A program made the translations under genes and the position numbers. The notes under the pieces were generated by a model. The model searched no databases and had not been told where the DNA came from. It saw only the letters and a program-made list of their open reading frames with translations. A stretch of 64,000 bases of DNA from positions 49,705,192 through 49,769,191 of the forward strand of contig OZ020589.1 of the NCBI GenBank assembly GCA_963971535.1, written 5' to 3'. Positions 1 to 9,322 of this stretch are shown here, one piece after another; the first letter of the stretch is position 1; every line of letters begins with the position of its first letter. This DNA is from Notolepis coatsorum (Eukaryota; Chordata; Actinopteri; Aulopiformes; Paralepididae).

Positions 1-240
1 TTGCTGGATTATGAATAGCCCCAACTTTAGCCAAGGTAATGTTAAAGCTAGCTTTCGGTTAGCTGTTCAATGCTAATAACACCAGCCACCAAGCGAACCC
101 ATGAGCTCCCCGTCAACACCGCTCTGTCGGGACGATGACATTTAAGAAAGTATCTGCTGTTAAAATGACAAATGGCATTGACACTTTAATCGATTAAGCA
201 CACGTTTGTTTTATAATGCTTACTCAACAGACCGCAGTGT

Positions 241-360
241 TGATAAATTACGTCATATGGTATCGGAGCGCAGCATTAGAGGGTACTCGCCGATACCGAT
301 ACCAGCATTTTAGACAGTATCGGCGGCTTTTCCGATACTGGTATCGGTATCGGAACAACT
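241..360. repeat. Short GATACC/GGTATC inverted motifs, possible transposon end
   Basis: About 120 bases in which the heptamers CGATACC and GGTATCG recur in both orientations (near 290-305 and 335-356). Such short repeated motifs are common near the ends of fish hAT-type DNA transposons. No partner end or target duplication was found, so this is only a suggestion. The rest of 1-640 shows no coding sequence or other structure I can name. Confidence 0.25.
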
Positions 361-666
361 CTAGTCACAGGTCACTCCAGAGCTGAGCGACCAGACCACA
401 TTTATGGGAGCTGACGGCATTGAAGGTGGAGACTTGTTTTTTTCAAAATTGTGTTCATTGTCATGGCCAATAGTCAATGTATTTATACATGCATTATAAA
501 TACAACAATTAGGTTGCTCAACACGTGGGATGTCCATTGGCAAGGCGTACCTCTAGGTGCTGACACCTCAAAGGCTCGATCTCCTCTGCTGACCATTTTT
601 GAATTTATATAAATGTTTACACTACAGTTCAAATACAATATCATCTATTGCTCCATCTTTTTTCAG

Positions 667-1103
667 CTGTTTTAGCCAGAGAGAGGTATCGGTCCCAATT
701 GGAGGAGTTCAAAGAGGAGTTCCACGAAATGCTGCTGACCAATGAGGAACTTCAAGGGGGAGCGTCAGCCATGATAAAGATCTTCAATCAGCTGAAGGGG
801 AATCCCTCCAAGCTGCTGTCAGCTCTACACACCTTCGGCCGCTCTGGTATCAGCCATGCATCAAACCGTGCACACGCGCTCAGGCGAGTTGCTAACCGTG
901 CTTGGCCAAGCATAACGGCTCAACCCACCTCTGTTGCCCGTCGTAAAATGAAGCTCGGGGGTCGACGCCGGCTCGCTGCGGGGAGGCCGAAGAAAAGTGT
1001 GGTGAGCACAGACCATCGCTATAGTTTCCCAACCGGAGTAACGTCTGGAACGCACCACAGCCTGTCACAAGCAGTAGAGATGTGTCGTAGCAATCCGAAG
1101 TGA
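667..1103 (+). CDS. Exon-like 3' coding piece, uncharacterised basic protein
   Basis: An open frame of about 145 codons ends at the stop at 1101-1103. It has no convincing ATG start. It is preceded by a pyrimidine-rich tract ending in TTTTTTCAG at 658-666, a good splice acceptor, so it reads best as a terminal exon. The N-terminal third is acidic/amphipathic (FKEEFHEMLLTNEELQ) and could form a helix; the middle is strongly basic (KMKLGGRRRLAAGRPKK). I recall similar C-terminal segments in uncharacterised, possibly transposon-derived, fish proteins but cannot name a family. A LINE 3' end begins about 15 bases after the stop. Function unknown; the exon boundary is inferred. Confidence 0.4.
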
Positions 1104-1116
1104 CATTGACCACCAA

Positions 1117-1677
1117 TATAGCATGTACATAAAGACCCAGTGCCTCATCCAGAGCTAACAGTGTATTGCACTACCACAGGACCTAGCATGTCCTACCATG
1201 CTCTGTAAATAACTTATGTACATATACCGATATGCCCTACTCTGTTTAGTGTATTGCACTACCACAGGACCTAGCATGTCCTACCATGCTCTGTAAATAA
1301 CTTATGTACATATACCGATATGCATGCCCTACTTTGTTTACTTGTTTTATTACCGATATGCATGCCCTACTCTGTTTACTTGTTTTATTGCACAATGTCG
1401 TTCTATTGACAGGACCTAAATAACTTATGTACATACCGATATGCATGCCCTACTCTGTTTACTTGTTTTATTGCACAATGTCGTTCTATTGACGGGACCT
1501 AAATAACTTATGTACATATACCGATATGCCCTACTCTGTTTACTTGTTTTATTGCACAATGTCATTCTATTGGATTCTATTATATGTTATTACTATTGTA
1601 TTATGCACATCGTTGCATAATCATTGTAAACTTGTATGCAAATAAACAACTTGTGACAAATAAAACTCTTGACTTGA
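1117..1677 (+). mobile_element. 5'-truncated L2/Rex1-like LINE, 3' UTR only, with tandem expansion
   Basis: The sequence starts GCATGTACATAAAGACCCAG and ends GACAAATAAAACTCTTGACT. The same start and end occur at 24179-24475, and the 3' end occurs on the opposite strand behind the LINE reverse transcriptase at 57455-57875. This is therefore a 3'-anchored, 5'-truncated copy of that LINE family. Within it a block of roughly 75-95 bases (CCGATATGCCCTACTCTGTT and its neighbours) is repeated about four times, so this copy is longer than the one at 24179. No coding sequence. Confidence 0.7.
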
Positions 1678-1744
1678 CCACCAGCCTCTCTCTCTTAAGG
1701 CATTAACTGGGTTAATTAATCTAAATGTTATATTGTAACTGTCT

Positions 1745-1907
1745 AGTTATTGATTGATTGAAAACTGTATTAACAGATTGCAGAATGGGTACAGTAGTAC
1801 AGCTCAATACATACAATTGTTAAGGCCAGGGGATGCAGACCAGAGAAAGACTTTCGTCTTGTTTACATCAGGGTCCCCCATTTTCAATTCATCGTAACAT
1901 ATGACAT
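1745..1907. repeat. Interspersed repeat family A, copy 1
   Basis: Begins with (ATTG)n and contains TTAACAGATTGCAGAATGGG, then CTTTCGTCTTGTTTACATCA. Copies in the same orientation lie at 50589-50745 and 63604-63760. The (TTGA)-type end resembles the simple-sequence tail of a LINE or SINE read on the complementary strand. Family not identified. Confidence 0.55.
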
Positions 1908-1925
1908 ACAGATAGACAGTACAGT

Positions 1926-2056
1926 TAGGCATTAACTGTGTTAATCTAAATGTTACATTGTAACTGTCTAAAGCATTAACTGGGTTAATCTAAATGTTAC
2001 ATTGTAACTGTCTAAAGCATTAACTGGGTTAATCTAAATGTTACATTGTACAGTAA
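1926..2056. repeat. 43-bp tandem repeat, three copies
   Basis: Unit contains GCATTAACTGGGTTAATCTA followed by AATGTTACATTGTAACTGTC, repeated three times with few differences. An earlier diverged partial unit lies near 1700-1735. Simple local duplication; no coding role seen. Confidence 0.75.
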
Positions 2057-2319
2057 GTGGGGAGTGTAAACAAGTTGAATGCTGGCTGTGTTGTGAAATG
2101 TGTTATGAATAAACCGCGAAGTCACGCGAAATAACGTTATACGCGAAGCTATACAAACCAATTACATAATCCTATCCAACATATGTGTAAAGGCACACAC
2201 AACATATTCCAGTTAACGGTATATTTTTTTAATGATTCGTTATGGCGTAATCAATACTTCCATGCGTATAAATTGCGTTCGAGACCTCCATGTTTTGGGG
2301 CTATTCATCAGAAAACTGG

Positions 2320-3005
2320 GATTCGGAGAGGGGCCAATCAGAGAGGGGCTTCGCTCAACCAATCAGAGAGGGGTCTGCAGAAATGGCCTCAACCAATCAG
2401 AGAGGGGTCTGCAGAAATGTCCTCAACCAATCAGAGAGGGGTCTGCAGAAATGCGGCTACGAATTGTAGAGACGCACACAGGAATCCCCGCCGGGGAAAA
2501 CAGTGGAATGTTTGTCTCAAAATTCTGTCCGTAACTTTTAATTCTGTCCGTAACTTTTAGAATTCCGTACGTAAATATAAACAAATCAAGCGTGTTTTTA
2601 TGATTTATGAAACACAACTTGAGAGGTGTGTTTGTGTGGATCGTTTTTATGATTGTGGAATCTACTTCTGCGTTTGTTTATTTTTGATGGACCTCTAAGA
2701 AGAAGAAGCGTCACACACGAATCCCCACGGGGAAAACAGCGAAATATTTGTCTCAAAATTCCGTACGTAACTCCAAGTTGATCAAGTGTGTCCTTATAAT
2801 TCCGTAAGTAAATCTAAGCAGATCAAGCTGTTTTTAGAATTCCGTACGTAAATATAAACAAATCAAGCGTGTTTTTATGATTTATGAAACACAAATTGAG
2901 AGGTGTGTTTGTGTGGATCGATTTTATGATTGTGTGGATAGTTTTTGCGATTGTGGATTCTACTTTACGATTGTGGATTCTACTTTTGCGTTTGTTTATT
3001 TTTGA
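2320..3005. repeat. Short tandem repeats and a diverged ~280-bp tandem duplication
   Basis: At 2330-2450 a unit of about 33 bases containing AACCAATCAGAGAGGGG is repeated four times. The block 2465-2700 (AATCCCCGCCGGGGAAAACA, then GAATTCCGTACGTAAATATA, then a TGTGTTTGTGTGGATCG stretch) recurs in diverged form at 2715-3000. Frames spanning it are products of the repetition and are not called as genes. The block 1908-2320 otherwise shows no gene. Confidence 0.6.
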
Positions 3006-3064
3006 TAGAAATCTACCCCCATAACATAGCAGCAGTGACAGATGCTAAATCTTAAATACAGAGG

Positions 3065-3244
3065 CAATACCCCAAACTGTTTGAAGGTGTTGGTAAACTA
3101 AACACAAAGCAAATCAGTTTGCATATTGATGAGAGTGTAACACCAGTGGCACAACCCCTGAGGAGGGTGCCATTTCACCTAAGGGAAGCAGTAGAGAAGA
3201 AAGTAAATCAGCTGCTAGACATGGACATTATTGAGAAGGTTGAG
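3065..3244 (+). pseudogene. Ty3/Gypsy reverse transcriptase N-terminal fragment
   Basis: Sixty codons read QYPKLFEGVGKL at the start, HIDESVTPVAQPLRRVPFHL in the middle and LDMDIIEKVE at the end. This is the region just before the palm of Ty3/Gypsy reverse transcriptase, where proline-rich and PFHLR motifs precede the IIEKVEGPTPWVSP block. The frame is lost at both ends: a stop lies upstream and a T-rich run plus GA microsatellite follows at 3247. The RT core is absent. It is probably the 5' remnant of the element whose RNase H and integrase lie at 5229-7749, with the middle deleted. Confidence 0.75.
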
Positions 3245-3329
3245 GTATATATATTTTTTTTTTTTTTTTTTATACAGTCAACATATTCTTAAATAATAGC
3301 GCTGCCCGAGGCGGGGCATGATACAGTCA

Positions 3330-3653
3330 ACATATAGCAAAAGAGAGAGCGAGAGAGAGCTCCCGTTCTACAGTCAATATACAGTGTACAGAGAGAGAGA
3401 GAGAGAGACACATTGGAAAGAAATTGAAATGCTATTTGGCCCTAAACAGAGAGTACACAGTGGCAGAATACCTGAGCACTGTGACTGAAGATCCTTGAGC
3501 ACAGCCTATCCATCGAGAAAGGCCACCATAGGCAGACTGTGTGTGTTAGAAAGAGAGAGAGAGAGAGAACATGTGTGTTTGTCATGTGTGTGTGTGTTAG
3601 AGAGAGACTAGAGCATGTATGAGAGATTCAAAAGGACAAAGATCAACACTTAA

Positions 3654-3692
<39 letters not shown>

Positions 3693-3942
3693 ACACATTG
3701 GAAAGAAATTGAAATGCTATTTGGCCCTAAACAGAGAGTACACAGTGGCAGAATACCTGAGCACTGTGACTGAAGATCCTTGAGCACAGCCTAGCCATCG
3801 AGAAAGGCCGCCATAGGCAGACTGTGTGTGTTAGAAAGAGAGAGAGAGAGAACATGTGTGTTTGTCATGTGTGTGTGTGTTAGAGAGAGACTAGAGCATG
3901 TATGAGAGATCCAAAAGGACAAAGATCAACACTTAAATCCAA
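3330..3942. repeat. GA-rich microsatellite with 285-bp tandem duplication
   Basis: The segment beginning CATTGGAAAGAAATTGAAAT at 3411 is repeated almost exactly at 3696, a period of 285 bases, each copy followed by (GA)n and (TG)n tracts. The repeated core resembles widespread fish interspersed repeat sequence, but I cannot assign it. No open frame of note. Confidence 0.8.
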
Positions 3943-4482
3943 CAAGAAGAGGGTCTATACCAGAGAAACCAAAGCAGCAAGGAGCCAATGGCCGACATCA
4001 GCTAAATAGGCTAGCCAGGTACTGTGACACCAGGCCACACACAGCTTTGGCCAACGGCCCAACGCTACCCAAGCTACACAAACGACCATTCACACACAGC
4101 ACATGTCGTATCTCCAAATGTTGTGAAGTAGCATATGTTTTGCCTGGAAAAAAACATCGTTATTAACAAAACATTCGGGAGGGGAAGGAAGGAAGAGTGG
4201 GGTAATGTCATGACATTTTCATTAATCTTACCTGCACAAAAGGAACGCAGGGCGAAAGGCCGCAACACAGGTCTCCACGTTGACGAAAGGCCTCTCGCTG
4301 TCGGGACAAATAAGCTATGGCCAGAGCCTTGTCATGGTGCAGGCCCGACTACATCTTCTGTCAAAGATGATGTCGTAGTCAGAGTGCCAGGGCCTGCTAT
4401 TCTCAAGGCTAACTGATAGCATCAAACGAACGTTCCCAGCTGACGCTAAACAGCTAACTGGCTAACAGTTAGCTCAATCAGG

Positions 4483-4553
4483 CACCTGGCTGTATGTAGC
4501 CGCATAGCTTGCTTCTGCGTTCTGCAAGCTATGCGGCTACATACAGCCAGGTG
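4483..4553. repeat. Perfect 30-bp inverted repeat with 11-base loop
   Basis: Left arm 4483-4512 (starts CACCTGGCTGTATGTAGCCG) and right arm 4524-4553 are exact reverse complements; loop TTCTGCGTTCT. One further pair (4482 with 4554) extends the stem to 31 bp. No transposon termini or target duplication are seen. A local foldback (template-switch) origin or a structured RNA are both possible. Confidence 0.9.
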
Positions 4554-5092
4554 CGCTCACCAGGCACACACCGTTAGCTACTAGTAGTACTATATTAGCT
4601 AGTTGACCAGTTTGGCTCCAGAGAGAGAGAAAGAGAGATAGGTCAGGTCCACGGCGGGAATATAATCATAGGTTGACTCACCATAACGCAGTATCAACGC
4701 GGCGCCAATGGTAAAGTTGGAAGGAGACTTTCTTGGCCCACGGTGTAATTTCTTCTTCTTCTTCTTCGAGTACTTTCCGGCAGACTGGACACCTTTCGGC
4801 GTATTGCTGCCTAACAGATTTATCTGCTCACAAGTTCTCTTCTCCTTCTTTTGAAAAGACATCCACTCGCCTCGCTCCTCTGAATAGCGCTGAATTAGAT
4901 CATCCCTGTACCTCGTGTGTCCGAGAAGAGCCCGGAAACACTATCCTAAAATCTGTAGAGCAGCAAAGCCGCAGAAACCGGAACACTGCAGTCTGCAGAG
5001 CCAGGAACAAGTCAGACACATTCTACAAACGTGTCTAATGTGAAATATATAAGCATATAAGCAAAACTAGATTTTAGGTCTGTGATGAAAAA
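4554..5092. other. No gene recognised
   Basis: Frames on both strands are short and low in complexity. There is a (CTT)n tract at 4750-4770 and a stretch of unique-looking sequence at 4620-5040 with no motif I recognise. Confidence 0.5.
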
Positions 5093-5186
5093 GGGCCTCG
5101 CGGGAAGGGGGGCCTCGCAAAAAAAATAAAAAAAATTAAAAAAAAAAAAAAAAAAAAAAAAATAGGCCCCCCTTCCCGCGAGGCCC
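5093..5186. repeat. Perfect 22-bp inverted repeat around an A-rich loop
   Basis: Left arm 5093-5114 (GGGCCTCGCGGGAAGGGGGG then CC) and right arm 5165-5186 are exact reverse complements separated by about 50 bases of nearly pure A with one TTA interruption. It lies immediately upstream of the Gypsy RNase H fragment. It may be a foldback produced during insertion or repair of a poly(A)-tailed sequence. Confidence 0.85.
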
Positions 5187-5228
5187 TGTGCGACCGCACT
5201 GCTCGCACACCCCCTGAGGCGGCCCTGG

Positions 5229-5852
5229 CTGCACCCATACATAAAAAAGTTTGACCTAGTAACAGACCACAAGGCTCTGGAGGCCATATACAGTCCGACC
5301 TCTAAGCCATGTGCCCGTATTGAGAGGTGGGTGCTGCGGCTCCAACCGTATGAGTTCAGAGTAATCCACATACCTGGAAAGGACAACATTGCAGATCCAC
5401 TGTTGCGACTGCTGGGAGAAAGCACGACAGACAGAAACCACAAGCATGGAGCGGAGGAATACGTGCGGTTTGTAGCCACACACGCTACGCCACGAGCACT
5501 GACTACCAGGGAGGTAGAGGAAGCCTCTGCAACTGATGAGGAACTCAGTGACCTGAGAAGTGCAATACAGAGCGGATGTTTTGACAAATGCCAAGTGTAT
5601 GCACGCATTGCATATGAACTATGTGTAATTGGACAGTTGGTGTTGAGAGGGACACGCATTGTACTGCCACACACACTCAGAGACAGAGCCCTGGAGTTGG
5701 CTCATGAGGGACACTTGGGGGTTGTAGGTACGAAGCAGCACCTCAGGAGTAAAGTGTGGTGGCCAGGTATAGATAAGGCAGCAGAGAAGTATGTGAGGTC
5801 ATGTCACGGATGCCAAATAGTGTCGAGGCCTGATGTGCCTGAACCTTGGTGC
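5229..5852 (+). pseudogene. Ty3/Gypsy pol fragment: RNase H end and integrase zinc domain
   Basis: The frame opens in the C-terminal part of RNase H (DLVTDHKALEAIY, then ERWVLRLQPYEFRVIHIPGK and NIADPLLRL). It runs through a linker into the integrase HHCC zinc-binding domain (HEGHLGVVGTKQHL, with CHGC in VRSCHGCQ). It then stops abruptly at 5850, where a minisatellite begins; the start of the catalytic core that should follow is missing. The usual ADPLSR motif reads ADPLLR. The rest of integrase resumes at 6979 on the same strand, so the two pieces are the same disrupted element. No promoter or start codon; not functional. Confidence 0.85.
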
Positions 5853-6300
5853 TAACTAGCTAGCCATCACTCCCGGCAGCTAACGCCGGTTCCCGACTGG
5901 TGCTAACTAGCTAGCCATCGCTCCCGGCAGCTGACGCCGGTCCCCGACTGGTGCTAACTAGCTAGCCATCGCTCCAGGTCCCCAGCTGGTGCTAACTAGC
6001 TAGCCATCGCTCCCGGCAGCTAACGCCGGTCCCCGACTGGTGCTAACTAGCTAGCCATCGCTCCCGGCAGCTGACGCCGGTCCCCGACTGGTGCTAACTA
6101 GCTAGCCATCGCTCCAGGTCCCCGGCTGGTGCTAACTAGCTAGCCATCGCTCCCGGCAGCTAACGCCGGTCCCCGACTGGTGCTAACTAGCTAGCCATCG
6201 CTCCAGGTCCCCGGCTGGTGCTAACTAGCTAGCCATCGCTCCCGGCAGCTAACGCCGGTCCTCGGCTGGTGCTAACTAGCTAGCCATCGCTCCCGGGAGC
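5844..6300. repeat. 51-bp minisatellite
   Basis: Around ten head-to-tail units of GGTGCTAACTAGCTAGCCAT plus CGCTCCCGGCAGC and (T/A)ACGCCGGTCCCCGACT. Some units are shortened by about ten bases where the CGGCAGC part is lost. Each unit contains the near-palindrome GCTAACTAGCTAGC. The array begins inside the Gypsy pol frame and takes the place of the first part of the integrase core. Confidence 0.9.
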
Positions 6301-6978
6301 CTGCGCCGGTCTGTCTGTCGAAGACCGAGGGAACCGCATCAGGCTTCAGCTGATTAGTGGTCTTCTGGACAAACCTTCCACCCCCAACAACATAATCCGA
6401 GGCAATGAAGTGTTCGCTGGAGATCTTCATTCCCTGTCCAACAGGCTGATTGCGCCGCCTGAGTGCAGCCAGCCTGAGTGCAGCTAACAGTAGCTACTGT
6501 CTGTAACTGTGATGCATTTTCTGTTTGCAGTCCAATGTTCACCAAAACACACACCCACACACTTATAATTTGTTCCTCAACGTTATATAGACAGGTCATG
6601 TTTTGTAAACTAACGTTATGTTTAGAATGGAATGAATACATGGGTCGGGAAAGATAGTTAGCTCAAAGCTAATCCGGCCTGTTTAACCACTAGCTTCTGT
6701 TAGCTAATGAAGGCTAATGCTGGCTGAGCAAGGAAACTAACAGTAAACCTTTTTACATGAAATACAGCCCAAAAACCCTGCTGACAAACGTTTGCTTATT
6801 AAATACATTCTATACTATAATAATACAAACGTTTCATTGCCTCTCTGTGACGACAAAGTTGTTTAAATAAGGGGAGAAAAGTAGCTAAAACCAATGTATT
6901 TGGATGGGACAGGAAGTACCATTGGCAACCGGAAGTCAGCCGGAAGTGCCTACTTTCAGGTTGTGCAAGTGGAGAATA
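6301..6978. other. Non-Gypsy sequence inserted into pol; no recognised gene
   Basis: Sits between the minisatellite and the resumption of integrase at 6979. An open stretch at about 6319-6487 (plus strand, ending PPECSQPECS before a stop) has no family resemblance I know. The remainder is AT-rich with several AGCTAAC motifs. No terminal inverted repeats or target duplication were found. Confidence 0.45.
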
Positions 6979-7749
6979 GATTACTACAGCCGGTATTACG
7001 AGTACGATATCCTACAGTCGACCACTGCTGAAAAGGTCATTAACAGCCTGGAGAATATCTTCAGCAGACATGGACTACCTATTTCCATACGGTCAGACTG
7101 TGGACCACAGTATATGTCTGCCCAGTTTCAAGCATTCTGCCAGGAGAACGGAATTGAGCATGTGAAAACCACACCCAAGTGGGCACAAGCCAATGGGGAG
7201 GTGGAGAGACAAAACGCTTCACTGATGAAGAGGATTCGCATCGCACAGTCTGAGGGGCTGGACTGGAAGAAGGAGCTACGCAAGTATGTGACTATCTACC
7301 GGTCTATTGATCACTCCACAACAGGGAAAAGTCCTGCAGAGCTCCTGTTCAAGAGAAAGATCAGAGGAAAGCTCCCGGACATCATGACACCACAAAGAGA
7401 CCTGGAGGTCAGAGACACTGACGCCGAGAGAAAAGGAAAGTCAAAACTGTACACTGACAACAAGAACAGAGCAAAATACTCTGATGTGTCAGTGGGAGAC
7501 CAAGTCTTACTCAAACAAGACAAAACAGATAAGTTTACAACAGCCTTTGACAAGACACCACACAAGGTTATCAGTAAAGATGGGAACAATGTGGTTGTCC
7601 AATCACCAAGTGGAGCGACCTATTCCAGGAACACTACGTTCGTCAAAAGGTACTACACAGAGGATCCTGCTCCACAATCGTCCAGCAAGACGCAATTAAC
7701 ATGGACTGAGGGTGAGGAGAAAGAAAACATTGATTTTGTCATTAAGTAA
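6979..7749 (+). pseudogene. Ty3/Gypsy integrase core and C-terminus (partial)
   Basis: The catalytic core reads from the first Asp (DYYSRYYEYD) through the second Asp (SDCGPQYMS) to the Glu (GEVERQN), so all three DDE residues are present. It then runs through HSTTGKSPAELLF and a basic C-terminal domain with the GDQVLLKQ motif to a natural stop at 7747-7749. About 35 residues that should precede the first Asp are lost. The reading frame is otherwise open and close to the family length, which suggests the disruption is fairly recent. A short 3' untranslated stretch with an A run and a purine tract leads to the LTR at 7957. Confidence 0.85.
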
Positions 7750-7956
7750 AATGAGCCTGTCTGGCACACACAAAAAAAAAAAAAAAAAAAAAAGTGGGTG
7801 CCAGATATTGTTATGCATTATTATTCATGTTCAATGATATTTACATGCATTCACTAATTTCAAGGTGGAGTTTTGTTCATGGTGAAAAAAAAAGTAATTG
7901 AATTCACACATATTTCTGTATGGTACCTTGGAGTTTATGTCCTAGTAAGGAGGGGA

Positions 7957-8141
7957 TGTTGTGTATGGACGTACCACGCTGTTACGTGGTTACGTCATAG
8001 GAGCTGACGCTGTGCGTGCACTCCAGAGTTTGCAGACTGAGAGTAAGTCGAGTGCTGGAGCACGAGAACGGACGATGCAATAAAATACTATTGTTTAAAT
8101 ACTGAGTCGTTCTTAAATGAAGAGATACTAAATATCTAACA
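7957..8141 (+). repeat. 3' LTR of the Gypsy element
   Basis: Starts TGTTGTGTATGG directly after the polypurine tract AAGGAGGGGA (7947-7956) and ends ATATCTAACA, giving the usual TG...CA termini over 185 bases. It contains AATAAA near 8080, a likely polyadenylation signal. No matching 5' LTR was found upstream, so no target duplication can be read. Confidence 0.75.
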
Positions 8142-8709
8142 CATATATTTTCCCCTACTCTTGTGACAATGTTTTCTGATACTTAACTCAACATACAAAA
8201 GCTGTTACTTGTCCTGTCTCTCTGTCACCCCATCTCCAACACAAATAGTCTACTCAAGCACACTATTAGGTTGACAGACACTTACATTCTGATGTGCTCT
8301 GTAGTATACAATCGCTCATTTTGTCAAACAAGCACAGATTTGTTTCTTTTGTGACGTTTCTTTTTAATACAGGCAATTATACTTTTGAGTCATCTACATT
8401 AACTTACTTTAGGATAATAATAAAACCATATTAATAACAAGATAATAATAATGTTATCTGGGCCCCCCCCCCCCAGTGCTGGGCCCTTGGAATCATCCTA
8501 ACCCCCCCCCCCCAGCTACTCCCCTGGCTATATGAGAATTATATCAACAATAATGTAATAATGTGGCATCTTAGTTTTGTATGTAGGGAGAATTACTTTT
8601 TGCTCGTGGATAGCCAGTCCTCCTCTCTCCTCTGGATGACAAAGCAAAAGGCTTCCTCTCCCTCTATCTCTCACATTAAATCTGTCTCCCACCCAGCCAT
8701 CTCTCTCTC

Positions 8710-8750
<41 letters not shown>

Positions 8751-9052
8751 CAGCAGTCATCTATTCAGTGATGTAGCATTGTGTTCCTTCCACTGGTGTA
8801 TCAGTATCAGATACAGTGCTTCAGTGGTTTCTAATTCTAGTGTGTGGGGGCGCACTGTGTGGAATTAATCAGTCTGTTTGCCTACTGTGGGCAAACTCAC
8901 TTCTTGTTTCTGTTTCATATAGTTGAATTTAACCACATGCTTGTGGTTTTGTTTTAAGAGGTAAAACACCTGCATTTAGAAACCACTTGTAGACTTCTGG
9001 GGCTCTGCATACACCCCATTTCAGTAAGCTGGGTCATGCTAGAGTCTAGCAT
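8142..9052. other. No gene; poly-C and CT microsatellites
   Basis: Two C runs lie at about 8464-8474 and 8503-8512 and a (CT)n array at about 8700-8746. No coding motif is seen on either strand; the open frame across the CT array is low-complexity. Confidence 0.55.
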
Positions 9053-9322
9053 TGGGTGCCCAATACGTCGATGATCGACCGGTTGATCGCAAAGGTAGCG
9101 TGGGTAGATCGCATGGGATTGAAATGTTCTTTTAATAAATAAAGGTTAGCCTATCATCCATCCTTACCATGGCATTTGCCACTTGATTGATGTACAGGTA
9201 AGCCAGTCTGAGATCTCATCTTTTCTAACACGCAGTTCACCACGCATGTGCGGTCATTCGCACCAGCTGCAAATCACTGGCGAGCTGATTACCTAGTTAG
9301 CTGTTAGCCTTCCTATACTACT

